NCBI GenBank assembly: GCA_027489535.1 | Contig: JAIXZO010000002.1 | Span: 124,001 to 188,000, forward strand | Direction: 5' to 3' | Source: Hyphomicrobiales bacterium | GTDB lineage: Bacteria; Pseudomonadota; Alphaproteobacteria; Rhizobiales; Beijerinckiaceae | Length of the DNA stretch: 64,000 bases | Part shown: piece by piece, positions 17,411 to 24,866 of the stretch | How the letters are laid out: every line of letters starts with the position of its first letter | How positions within the stretch are numbered: position 1 is the first letter of the stretch | Notes under the pieces: model-generated | Told to the model about the DNA's origin: nothing | Databases searched by the model: none | What the model saw: the letters and a program-made list of their open reading frames with translations, nothing else | Position numbers and translations under genes: made by a program

Positions 17411-17955
17411 CGATCCCTCTCGTGCTCGTCGCCGCGGTGGCCGACAACGGCGTGATCGGCGACGACGACAAGCTGATCTGGCGGCTGAAGACCGACCTGA
17501 AGCGGTTTCGGACGCTCACGCTCGGGCGGCCGATGATCATGGGACGCAAGACCTTCCATTCGATCGGCAAGCCGCTGCCGGGCCGCGAAACCGTGGTGCT
17601 GACGCGCGATCCGGCCTTCGCCTTCGCGGGCGTCCATGTGTCGCATGATCTCGAAGGGGCGGTAGCCACGGCGCGCGACCTGGCCGAGCGCGCCGGCGTC
17701 GATTCCGTCGCCGTCGTCGGCGGGGCGGAGGTCTACGCACAGCTGCTGCCGAGCGTGGAGCGCCTGTATCTGACACTCGTCCACGCGCGGCCCGCAGGCG
17801 ATGCGGTGTTTCCGGCCTATGACCCGCTCCGCTTTCGCGAGACGTTCCGCGAGGAGCATCCCGCGGGTCCGGACGACGAGCACGCGTTCACCTTCGTGGA
17901 CCTCGTGCGCCGCAATTCGCACGAGAACGCGACGGATAAGCTCCCGCTCCGTTGA
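17407..17955 (+). CDS. folA: Dihydrofolate reductase
   Basis: NADPH-dependent reduction of dihydrofolate to tetrahydrofolate. The 182-residue product has VAAVADNGVIGDDDKLIWRLKTDLKRF with the catalytic acidic residue D30, the NADPH site MIMGRKTFHSIGKPLPGRETVVLTR, and VVGGAEVYAQLLP. It is the last gene of the thyA-GNAT-folA set, overlapping the preceding stop by ATGA. Confidence 0.97.
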   Translation: MTIPLVLVAAVADNGVIGDDDKLIWRLKTDLKRFRTLTLGRPMIMGRKTFHSIGKPLPGRETVVLTRDPAFAFAGVHVSHDLEGAVATARDLAERAGVDSVAVVGGAEVYAQLLPSVERLYLTLVHARPAGDAVFPAYDPLRFRETFREEHPAGPDDEHAFTFVDLVRRNSHENATDKLPLR

Positions 17956-18038
17956 CGAAAGGCGTCGGCATCACCAATTGAGGCGGAAACGCCCCGTGCG
18001 ACGTGCGGGGAAGAAATGACCGGCAAGGGGACGGCTTG

Positions 18039-19160
18039 ATGTCTTGGAACAACCAAAGCGGCGGCGGCGGAGGCCCTTGGGGGCCTCGCAAGCAAGGCCC
18101 GTGGGGCGGCGGCGGCGGTCCGACCGGCGGCGGCTCCGGCGGCCCCGGCGGCACGCCCGATCTCGAAGACCTTCTGCGGCGCGGCCAAGACCAGCTGCGC
18201 AATCTCGTTCCCGGCGGTCCCACCAGCACCCGCGGCCTCTTGGCCGTGATCGGGATGCTGTTCGTGGGCTGGCTCGCGACCGGCATCTACGTGGTGCGCC
18301 CCGACGAGGTCGGTCTCAATCTCGTGTTCGGCCGCTATGTGGGCTCGTCCCAGCCGGGCCTGAACTACAACTGGCCCTTCCCGGTCGGTTCCGTGGCCAA
18401 GCCCCGCGTCACCGCCGTCAACACGACGGATGTGGGTCTCACGGCGGGCGGTTCGGACTCGCGTCTGCGCCCCGACAACAATCCCAGCCTGATGCTGACC
18501 GGCGACGAGAACATCGTCTCCATCGATTTCCAGGTGCAGTGGCAGATCAACCCGGCCCGCGCCGCTGACTTCGTGTTCAACATCCAGAACCCGCAGGCCT
18601 CGGTCCGCGCGGTGGCCGAAGCCGCGATGCGCGAAGTCGTCGGGCGTCGGAACATCCAGCCGGTGCTGACGACGGACCGCTCGATGATCGAGTCCGAAGT
18701 GCGCCAATTGATGCAGGACGTGCTGAACTCCTACCGCTCCGGCGTCGAGATCCGGCTCGTACAGCTTTTGAAGGTCGACCCGCCGTCGCAGGTCATCGAC
18801 GCCTTCCGCGACGTGCAGGCCGCCCGACAGGACCAGGACCGCGCCCGCAACGAGGCGGAAACCTATGCGAGCCGCGTCGTGCCGGAAGCCCGAGGCGAAG
18901 CTGCGCGCATCGTGCAGGAGGCGGAAGCCTATCGCGAACGCGCCGTCGCCGAGGCGAACGGTCAGGCGAGCCGCTTCCAGCAGGTGTACGACACCTACAA
19001 GGCAGCCCCCGAAGTGACGCGTGAACGCATGTTCCTCGAGACCATGGAACGCGTGTTCAACGGGGCCGACAAGATCCTCGTCGACCAGAACGGAGGCGGC
19101 GTCGTGCCTTACCTGCCTCTGCCCGATCTTCAGCGTCGCACCCAAGGAGCCGCCCGATGA
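18039..19160 (+). CDS. hflK: FtsH protease activity modulator HflK
   Basis: SPFH/band-7 membrane protein that, with HflC, forms a large assembly enclosing the FtsH protease and modulating its substrate choice. The 373 residues comprise a glycine/proline-rich cytosolic N terminus, one membrane segment (GLLAVIGMLFVGWLATGIYVV, about 68-88), the SPFH domain (IDFQVQWQINPARAADFVFNI) and a long helix with QDQDRARNEAETYASRVVPEARGEA. The ATG at 18039 was chosen because upstream codons are not family-like. It overlaps hflC by ATGA. Confidence 0.95.
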   Translation: MSWNNQSGGGGGPWGPRKQGPWGGGGGPTGGGSGGPGGTPDLEDLLRRGQDQLRNLVPGGPTSTRGLLAVIGMLFVGWLATGIYVVRPDEVGLNLVFGRYVGSSQPGLNYNWPFPVGSVAKPRVTAVNTTDVGLTAGGSDSRLRPDNNPSLMLTGDENIVSIDFQVQWQINPARAADFVFNIQNPQASVRAVAEAAMREVVGRRNIQPVLTTDRSMIESEVRQLMQDVLNSYRSGVEIRLVQLLKVDPPSQVIDAFRDVQAARQDQDRARNEAETYASRVVPEARGEAARIVQEAEAYRERAVAEANGQASRFQQVYDTYKAAPEVTRERMFLETMERVFNGADKILVDQNGGGVVPYLPLPDLQRRTQGAAR

Positions 19161-20089
19161 ACGGAGCCGTTCGTTTCGGCGTCATCATCGTCGCCGGCAT
19201 CGCCGCCCTCACGCTCTATGCCGCCGCCTTCACGGTGCATCAGACGCAGCAGGCCCTCGTCTTCCAATTCGGCCGCATCGTGCGCGAGCCGATCGTCGAA
19301 CCCGGCCTTTATTGGAAGATCCCGTTCGTGCAGAGCGTGATCACCATCGACAAGCGCATCCTCGACCTCGAACTTCCCGAACAGGAAGTCATCGCGGCCG
19401 ACCAGAAGCGACTCGTGGTCGACGCGTTCACCCGCTACCGGATCACCGATCCGCTGCGCTTCTACCAGTCGGTGAACAACATTACCGGCGCTAACCTCCG
19501 CCTCACCGCCATCGTGAATTCGACGGTGCGCACCGTGTTGGCGGATGCGAGCTTCGCCGGGGTGGTACGCACCGAGCGTTCGACGTTGATGCACAAGATC
19601 CGCGACGACGTGAACCGTCAGTCGCAGGGCCTCGGCATCGAGGTTGTCGACGTCCGTCTGCGGCGCGCCGACCTGCCGGCGCAGAACAGCCAGGCGGTGT
19701 TCCAGCGCATGCAGACGGAGCGTCAGCGCGAAGCCGCCGACATCCGCGCGCAGGGTTCGCAGTTCTCGCAGACGATCCGCGCACGCGCCGACCGCGACGT
19801 GACGGTCATCCGCGCCGACGCCTTCCGCAAGTCGGAAGAGTTCCGGGGCGCGGGCGATGCGGAGCGCAACAACATCCTCGCCGCGGCCTTCAATCGCGAC
19901 CCGGATTTCTTTGCGTTCTATCGTTCGATGCAGGCTTACGAGGTCGGACTTCGTCCGAGCGAGACCCGCATGATCGTCAGTCCCGACTCGCAATTCTTCC
20001 GCTACTTTCAGGACCCGTTCGCCGGGACGGGCCGTGGGGCTCCGAACGGTGCGAACGGTTCTCCGGCGCCCGCGCCGGCCCGCCCCTGA
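19157..20089 (+). CDS. hflC: FtsH protease modulator HflC
   Basis: Partner of HflK, 310 residues. An N-terminal membrane anchor (GVIIVAGIAALTLYAAAFTV) is followed by QTQQALVFQFGRIVREPIVEPGLYWKIPFVQ, the SPFH domain, and a coiled C-terminal part with RMQTERQREAADIRAQG. The C terminus ends in a Gly/Ala/Pro tail. Its start overlaps the hflK stop and DUF2065 follows eight bases after its stop, an order typical of Hyphomicrobiales. Confidence 0.95.
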   Translation: MNGAVRFGVIIVAGIAALTLYAAAFTVHQTQQALVFQFGRIVREPIVEPGLYWKIPFVQSVITIDKRILDLELPEQEVIAADQKRLVVDAFTRYRITDPLRFYQSVNNITGANLRLTAIVNSTVRTVLADASFAGVVRTERSTLMHKIRDDVNRQSQGLGIEVVDVRLRRADLPAQNSQAVFQRMQTERQREAADIRAQGSQFSQTIRARADRDVTVIRADAFRKSEEFRGAGDAERNNILAAAFNRDPDFFAFYRSMQAYEVGLRPSETRMIVSPDSQFFRYFQDPFAGTGRGAPNGANGSPAPAPARP

Positions 20090-20097
20090 GATGAAGA

Positions 20098-20292
20098 ATG
20101 CGTGATTTCCTAGTCGGCCTCGGTCTGGTCTTCGCGATCGAGGGGCTGATCGTCGCGGGGTTCCCCGGTTTCATCAAGAACCGGATCCGCGAAATGCTGG
20201 AGGCGCCGGACGGGCGCCTCCGCACCATGGGCCTGCTGTCGGCCGTGCTCGGCGTCTGCATCGTTTTCGCCGTGAAGCGATTTATGGGGTGA
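20098..20292 (+). CDS. DUF2065 small membrane protein
   Basis: 64-residue protein with two hydrophobic segments (FLVGLGLVFAIEGLIVAGFPG and MGLLSAVLGVCIVFAVKRFMG) joined by a charged loop with IKNRIREMLEAPDGRLR. This is the YjeT/DUF2065 family, commonly found with hflKC. Its function is unknown; the position suggests a role in the FtsH-HflKC complex, but that is guilt by association only. Confidence 0.85.
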   Translation: MRDFLVGLGLVFAIEGLIVAGFPGFIKNRIREMLEAPDGRLRTMGLLSAVLGVCIVFAVKRFMG

Positions 20293-20392
20293 GGGCGGGC
20301 TTTACGTCGCCCCGTTCCGGCCCCAATTGAATCATCAATTCCAGATCCGTTCCCGTCCAAGATCCAGCCGCCATCGTCCCGGAGACGAACCG

Positions 20393-21892
20393 ATGAACCG
20401 CTCGAACTCTTCCGCCTTGTCCCGCTTCGCGCTCGCCGTCGTGGTGGCGGCGGGGCTGGCGGTGCAGTCCCCGTTGCCCGCCTTCGCGCGCGGGCCCGAA
20501 TCCGTCGCCGACACCGCCGCACAGGTGATCGATGCGGTGGTCAACATTTCGGCCGCCACCACCGTCGAGGATCAGCGCGGCGTGCAGATGCCGCAGCTCC
20601 CGCCCGGTTCGCCGTTCCAGGAATTCTTCGATGAATTCTTCGGCCAGCGCGGCGGCCCCAACGGCCCCAACGGACAAAACGGCGGCCCGCGCGCGCCCCA
20701 GCAGCGCAAGTCCAGCTCGCTCGGGTCCGGCTTCGTCATCGATCCTGCGGGCATCGTGATCACCAACGCCCACGTCATCGGCGATGCGAATGAAATCACC
20801 GTGATCTTCACCGACGGCAAGAAGCTCAAGGCCGACGTCGTCGGCAAGGACACCAAGGTCGACATCGCCGTGCTGCGCGTGAAGCCCGACAAGCCGCTGA
20901 AGGCCGTGAAGTTCGGCGACAGCGAAAAGATGCGCATCGGCGATTGGGTGATCGCCATCGGCAACCCGTTCGGCCTCGGCGGATCGGTGTCGGCCGGCAT
21001 CGTCTCGGCCCGCAACCGCGACATTTCCGACCAGTCCTACGGGCAGTATCTCCAGACGGACGCGGCCATCAACAAGGGCAATTCCGGCGGTCCGCTCTTC
21101 AATCTCGCGGGCGAGGTGATCGGCATCAACACGGCGATCCTGTCGCCGACGGGCGGGTCCATCGGCATCGGCTTCTCGGTGCCGTCCTTGGTCGCAATGC
21201 CGGTCATCGAGCAGTTGCAGCAGTTCGGCGAAACCCGTCGCGGCTGGCTCGGCGTGCGCATCCAGAACGTCGACGACTCCATCGCCGAAAGCCTCGGCCT
21301 CGGCACCCCGCGCGGCGCGCTCGTGGCCGGCATCGACGACAAGGGCCCGGCCAAGACCGCCGGTCTCGAACCCGGCGACGTGATCGTCAAGTTCGACGGC
21401 AAGGAGGTCAAGGAAAGCCGCGACCTGCCGCGCCTCGTCGGCCAGACCGCGGTGGGCAAGGACGTCGAAGTCGTCGTGATGCGCAAGGGCAAGGAAGTCG
21501 CCCGCACGGTCAAGCTCGGCCGTTTGGAAGAAACCCAGCAGGCCAAGGCCGAAGCGGGTCCGAACGGCCGCAACGGTGCGACCCCCTCGGTCACCGCGCG
21601 CGCGCTCGGCCTCGAATTGTCGCCCCTCAGCGACGAGTTGAAGAAGCGCTTCTCCCTGAAGGACACGATCAAGGGCGTCGTGGTCACCCGCGTCGATCCC
21701 AACTCCGCCGCCGCCGACAAGCGGATCGTACCCGGCGACGTGATCGTCGAAGTGCAGCAGGAAGCGGTCAACTCGCCCGACGCCATCACCAAGCGCATCG
21801 ACCAGCTCAAAAAGGACGGCCGCAAGAGCGCGCTGCTTCTCGTCGCGAACGCGCAGGGCGACGTGCGCTTCGTCGCGGTGAATATCGAGTGA
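20393..21892 (+). CDS. degP: Periplasmic serine protease Do/DegP
   Basis: HtrA-family protease and chaperone of the periplasm, 499 residues. A signal peptide ends around PAFARG (about 31-33). The triad is H127 (TNAHV), D157 (KVDIAVL) and S231 (GNSGGPLF). Two PDZ domains follow (RGWLGVRIQNV... and ALGLELSPLSDELK...). An Asn/Gly/Pro-rich insert lies near residues 85-105 and another near 400, typical of the LA loop and linkers. It sits just after hflKC-DUF2065, grouping two envelope protease systems. ATG at 20393. Confidence 0.95.
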   Translation: MNRSNSSALSRFALAVVVAAGLAVQSPLPAFARGPESVADTAAQVIDAVVNISAATTVEDQRGVQMPQLPPGSPFQEFFDEFFGQRGGPNGPNGQNGGPRAPQQRKSSSLGSGFVIDPAGIVITNAHVIGDANEITVIFTDGKKLKADVVGKDTKVDIAVLRVKPDKPLKAVKFGDSEKMRIGDWVIAIGNPFGLGGSVSAGIVSARNRDISDQSYGQYLQTDAAINKGNSGGPLFNLAGEVIGINTAILSPTGGSIGIGFSVPSLVAMPVIEQLQQFGETRRGWLGVRIQNVDDSIAESLGLGTPRGALVAGIDDKGPAKTAGLEPGDVIVKFDGKEVKESRDLPRLVGQTAVGKDVEVVVMRKGKEVARTVKLGRLEETQQAKAEAGPNGRNGATPSVTARALGLELSPLSDELKKRFSLKDTIKGVVVTRVDPNSAAADKRIVPGDVIVEVQQEAVNSPDAITKRIDQLKKDGRKSALLLVANAQGDVRFVAVNIE

Positions 21893-21960
21893 GGCTTGCC
21901 GAAGCTTGACGAAAGTCCCCCGGGCGCGCGATGCCTCAGGCTGCGCGCCCGGAGTTTTTC

Positions 21961-22587
21961 ATGAGTCTCGATCCCGATTACCTGATCCACGACGCCTCGG
22001 CGCTCGAAGCGCTTTACGGCCGGCCGAGCGAGGCCTCGCTGCTCAAGGAGCAGGATCACCTCACCCCCGAATATCGCGCCCTCATCGAAGCCAGCCCGTT
22101 CATGGTGCTGGCGACCGCGGGGCCCGACGGTCTCGACGCGTCGCCGCGCGGCGACTCTCCCGCCGTAGTGACGGTCGAGGACGAAACGACGCTGATGATC
22201 CCCGACCGGCACGGCAACAACCGCGTCGACAGCCTGCGCAACATCGTCGCCGATCGGCGGGTCGGGCTGCTGTTTCTGATCCCGGGGCTCGGGCACACGC
22301 TGCGCGTCAACGGCATCGCGCTGATCTCGGTCGATCCGGTGCTGCTCGCGCGCTTCACCGTCGCTGGGAAGGCGCCCCGGTCGGTCATCGTGATCAAGAT
22401 CGAGACGGTCTATTTCCAGTGCTCGCGCGCCGTGATCCGCTCCGGCCTCTGGGACCCTGCCCGCCATGCCGCGGCGGCCAGCCTGCCGACCGCAGGCGAC
22501 ATTCTCGCCGCCTGCACCCAAGGCGCGTTCGACGGCAAGAGCTACGACGCGACTTGGCCGGAAAAGGCGAAGGCTTCGCTGTTTTGA
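21961..22587 (+). CDS. Pyridoxamine 5'-phosphate oxidase family FMN-binding protein
   Basis: 208-residue flavin-binding split-barrel protein. Conserved parts are SPFMVLATAGPDGLDASPRGDSP, MIPDRHGNNRVDSLRNI and GLLFLIPGLGHTLRVNG. It resembles the MSMEG_1061-type FMN proteins rather than true PdxH, since the PLP-binding C-terminal signature is absent. The reaction is unknown. The ATG at 21961 has GGAG about 8 bases upstream. A palindromic repeat lies beyond its stop. Confidence 0.82.
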   Translation: MSLDPDYLIHDASALEALYGRPSEASLLKEQDHLTPEYRALIEASPFMVLATAGPDGLDASPRGDSPAVVTVEDETTLMIPDRHGNNRVDSLRNIVADRRVGLLFLIPGLGHTLRVNGIALISVDPVLLARFTVAGKAPRSVIVIKIETVYFQCSRAVIRSGLWDPARHAAAASLPTAGDILAACTQGAFDGKSYDATWPEKAKASLF

Positions 22588-22633
22588 GGACGGATATCGC
22601 GCCGTAGCGCGCTCTCTCAGCGACGACCTGATG

Positions 22634-22738
22634 TGTCATCCCGGCCGCAGCGAAGCGTAGAGCCGGGACCCAGACTGCGGGCGGTCGATCAGCACCGAAA
22701 GCCTGGGTCCCGGGTCCGCTTCGCGGCCCGGGATGACA
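22634..22738. repeat. Nested palindromic intergenic repeat, second type
   Basis: The outer arms TGTCATCCCGG (22634-22644) and CCGGGATGACA (22728-22738) and the inner arms CCGGGACCCAG (22663-22673) and CTGGGTCCCGG (22703-22713) are perfect inverted repeats. The architecture resembles the repeat at 9581 but the sequence is unrelated. It lies between convergent gene ends (the FMN protein and serB). Confidence 0.85.
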
Positions 22739-22767
22739 CGCTTGGAGGCTCTCGGGGAAGCCGCCGC

Positions 22768-23667
22768 TCACCCCGCGAAATCGGCCTTTCGATAGCCTTG
22801 GGCGTAGAGCAGTGCCGTGAGATCGGCGTGGTCGATGCGGGCGTGGGCGGCGGCTGCGACGGCCGGTTTGGCGCGGTAGGCGATGCCGATGCCGGCTTCC
22901 CCGAGCATCGCGAGATCGTTCGCGCCGTCGCCGACGGCCATCGTAGCGGTGCGGGGGAGGGCGCGGGCGTCGCGGAGTTCGACGAGGCTTGCGAGTTTCG
23001 CTTCCTTGCCGAGGATCGGTTCCTCGACGCGGCCCGCGAGCTTGCCGTCTTCGACGATCAAGACGTTCGAGCGGTGCTCCTCGAAGCCGAGCGCCTGCGA
23101 GACGGGGCCGGTAAACAGGGTGAAGCCGCCCGACACCAACGCCGTGTAGGCGCCGTGCGCGCGCATGGTCATCACGAGTTCGCGCCCGCCCGGCGTCATG
23201 GTGATGCGCTCGGCGATGATGCGGCCGATGACGGACACGTCGAGACCCGCCAGCAGGCCGACGCGTTCGCGCAAGGCGGGCTCGAAGGCAAGTTCGCCCT
23301 GCATCGCCCGCTCGGTAATGACGGACACCTTGTCTTTGAGGCCGACGAAATCCGCCAATTCATCGATGCATTCCTGCCCGATCATGGTGGAATCCATATC
23401 GGCCAAGAACAGCATCTTGCGGCGCGTTTCGGCGGGCTGCACGACGACGTCGACCGGCGCGCCCCCGCATGCCGTGCGAACCGTCTCGGCAACGGCGCGG
23501 CCGTCGATGTCGGTCGCGGTCTCGAAGAACAGGTCCGTCGCGATGCCGGCATCGAGCGTTTCGATGCGGGCGGGCGAGGGGAGCGCTTGCGCGGCGCGGG
23601 CGATGAGGGCATCGGTGAGCGCGGGCGCGGCCGGGTTCGACACGAGTGTCGCGACGAAAAGGGTCAT
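22768..23667 (-). CDS. serB: Phosphoserine phosphatase
   Basis: HAD-family phosphatase catalysing the last step of serine synthesis. The 299-residue product has an N-terminal ACT-like region, then motif I DMDSTMI with the nucleophilic Asp, the cap region [19 protein letters not shown], motif [11 protein letters not shown], and motif [29 protein letters not shown] at 23667; the adjacent miaA reads the other way and the start regions nearly touch. Confidence 0.95.
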   Translation of the reverse strand: MTLFVATLVSNPAAPALTDALIARAAQALPSPARIETLDAGIATDLFFETATDIDGRAVAETVRTACGGAPVDVVVQPAETRRKMLFLADMDSTMIGQECIDELADFVGLKDKVSVITERAMQGELAFEPALRERVGLLAGLDVSVIGRIIAERITMTPGGRELVMTMRAHGAYTALVSGGFTLFTGPVSQALGFEEHRSNVLIVEDGKLAGRVEEPILGKEAKLASLVELRDARALPRTATMAVGDGANDLAMLGEAGIGIAYRAKPAVAAAAHARIDHADLTALLYAQGYRKADFAG

Positions 23668-23692
23668 GGCGGCTTTCGGGGAGGCGGGGTTC

Positions 23693-24631
23693 GTGGCGGG
23701 CGAAATCGAAGCCGTTCTCATCGCAGGACCGACCGCGAGCGGCAAGTCCGCGCTTGCGATCACGCTGGCCGCACGGCTCGGCGGAACGGTGATCAACGCC
23801 GATTCCATGCAGGTCTATGCCGATCTGCGCATCATTACCGCGCGGCCGACCCCGCAGGAGGAAGCGCGCGTGCCGCACCTGCTGTTCGGGCATGTTGACG
23901 CGGCGCGGCTCTATTCCGTCGCGCAATGGCTCGACGACGCGCGGGAGGCGGTTGCGGCCGTGCGCGCCGAAGGGCGCGTGCCGATCGTGACCGGCGGAAC
24001 GGGGCTTTATTTCCGCGCGCTCACGGAAGGCCTGTCGGACGTGCCGCGCGTGCCCGACGAGGTGCGCGTCCGCATCCGGGCCGCGGCCGAGGGCCGACCG
24101 CCGGAAGACCTTCATACGGAACTCGCCGCCAAAGACCCCGAAACCGCCGCCCGCCTGCGTCCCACCGATCCGCAGCGCATCCTGCGCGCGCTGGAGGTGG
24201 TCGAGGCGACCGGGCGGTCGCTGCTGTCGTTCCAAGGGCCGCGAAGCGGAGGCGTGATCGACCCTGCGCGCGCCGTTTCGGTGTTTCTGGCCCCGGACCG
24301 GGACGTGCTGCGCGCGCGCATCGACGCGCGGTTCGACGCGATGATGGCGAACGGGGCGCTCGACGAGGTGAAGGCCTTGGCCGCGCGCGGGCTCGATCCC
24401 GCCTTGCCGGCGATGCGCGCCCACGGCGTGCCGGGGCTGATCGCCGCGTCGGCCGGCGAAATATCCTTTGCTGAGGCGGTCGAGCGGGCCAAGGCCGATA
24501 CGCGCCGTTATGCCAAGCGGCAGCACACGTGGTTTCGCGGGCAGGCTCCGGATTTCGCGTGGATCGTGCCGGAACGTGCAGAAGCGGAGATCATGGCGGC
24601 CGTGGGCTCAAGAAGCGGCATCCGCGCATAA
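23693..24631 (+). CDS. miaA: tRNA dimethylallyltransferase
   Basis: Adds a dimethylallyl group to A37 of tRNAs reading UNN codons. The P-loop is GPTASGKS, followed by [33 protein letters not shown] and [11 protein letters not shown] prefer the GTG at 23693, which has GGGGAGG 9 bases upstream and gives 312 residues. An in-frame ATG at 23666 would overlap the serB start codon on the other strand. The distance to serB leaves almost no room for separate promoters. Confidence 0.93.
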   Translation: MAGEIEAVLIAGPTASGKSALAITLAARLGGTVINADSMQVYADLRIITARPTPQEEARVPHLLFGHVDAARLYSVAQWLDDAREAVAAVRAEGRVPIVTGGTGLYFRALTEGLSDVPRVPDEVRVRIRAAAEGRPPEDLHTELAAKDPETAARLRPTDPQRILRALEVVEATGRSLLSFQGPRSGGVIDPARAVSVFLAPDRDVLRARIDARFDAMMANGALDEVKALAARGLDPALPAMRAHGVPGLIAASAGEISFAEAVERAKADTRRYAKRQHTWFRGQAPDFAWIVPERAEAEIMAAVGSRSGIRA

Positions 24632-24651
24632 GATTTTCTGTTCCCGCGTGC

Positions 24652-24680
24652 TTGACGCGGGTTGTCGACATGGGTAGCGT
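24652..24680 (+). promoter_or_regulatory. Candidate sigma-70 promoter for the ilvB leader
   Basis: TTGACG, a 17-base spacer and TAGCGT, ending 31 bases before the leader-peptide start. The same hexamers with the same spacing precede ihfA at 63147-63175. Confidence 0.6.
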
Positions 24681-24711
24681 CCGGACACATTCAGAAAGCG
24701 GGAGCGCTTCG

Positions 24712-24762
24712 TTGCGCAACATCCTTATCGTACGACGAGCGCCGGAGACGGGACGGTCCTAA
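24712..24762 (+). CDS. ilvB leader peptide (attenuation peptide)
   Basis: 16-codon reading frame MRNILIVRRAPETGRS, starting with TTG at 24712 after GGGAG at 7 bases, stop TAA. The run Ile-Leu-Ile-Val (24721-24732) covers exactly the three branched-chain amino acids made by the downstream pathway. It lies between a good promoter and an intrinsic terminator upstream of ilvB. The peptide itself probably has no function beyond making the ribosome pause when charged Ile, Leu or Val tRNA is scarce. A longer in-frame reading from ATG 24670 is possible. Confidence 0.75.
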   Translation: MRNILIVRRAPETGRS

Positions 24763-24800
24763 GGACCGCATTCCTGCCGACCGGCGCTGAACCGAGGTCC
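24754..24800 (+). promoter_or_regulatory. ilvB attenuator: protector hairpin and antiterminator pairing
   Basis: CGGTCC (24754-24759) and GGACCG (24763-24768) form a hairpin around the leader stop codon TAA. GGACC (24763-24767) can instead pair with GGTCC (24796-24800), which is the 5' arm of the terminator. A ribosome stalled on the Ile-Leu-Ile-Val codons would leave the second pairing free to form and allow read-through into ilvB. The pairings are seen; the mechanism follows classic attenuation. Confidence 0.68.
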
Positions 24801-24817
24801 CTTCCGGGGCCTTTTTT
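24795..24817 (+). terminator. Intrinsic terminator (attenuator) before ilvB
   Basis: AGGTCCC (24795-24801), loop TTCC and GGGGCCT (24806-24812) make a 7-bp stem (one G-T pair), continuing into a run of six T (24812-24817). It lies 50 bases before the ilvB start, inside the transcribed leader, so it acts as an attenuator rather than ending a gene. Confidence 0.82.
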
Positions 24818-24866
24818 GTTGCCCGATACGAACCCGATGCCGACCGACCCGACCGAGGAGCGAACC

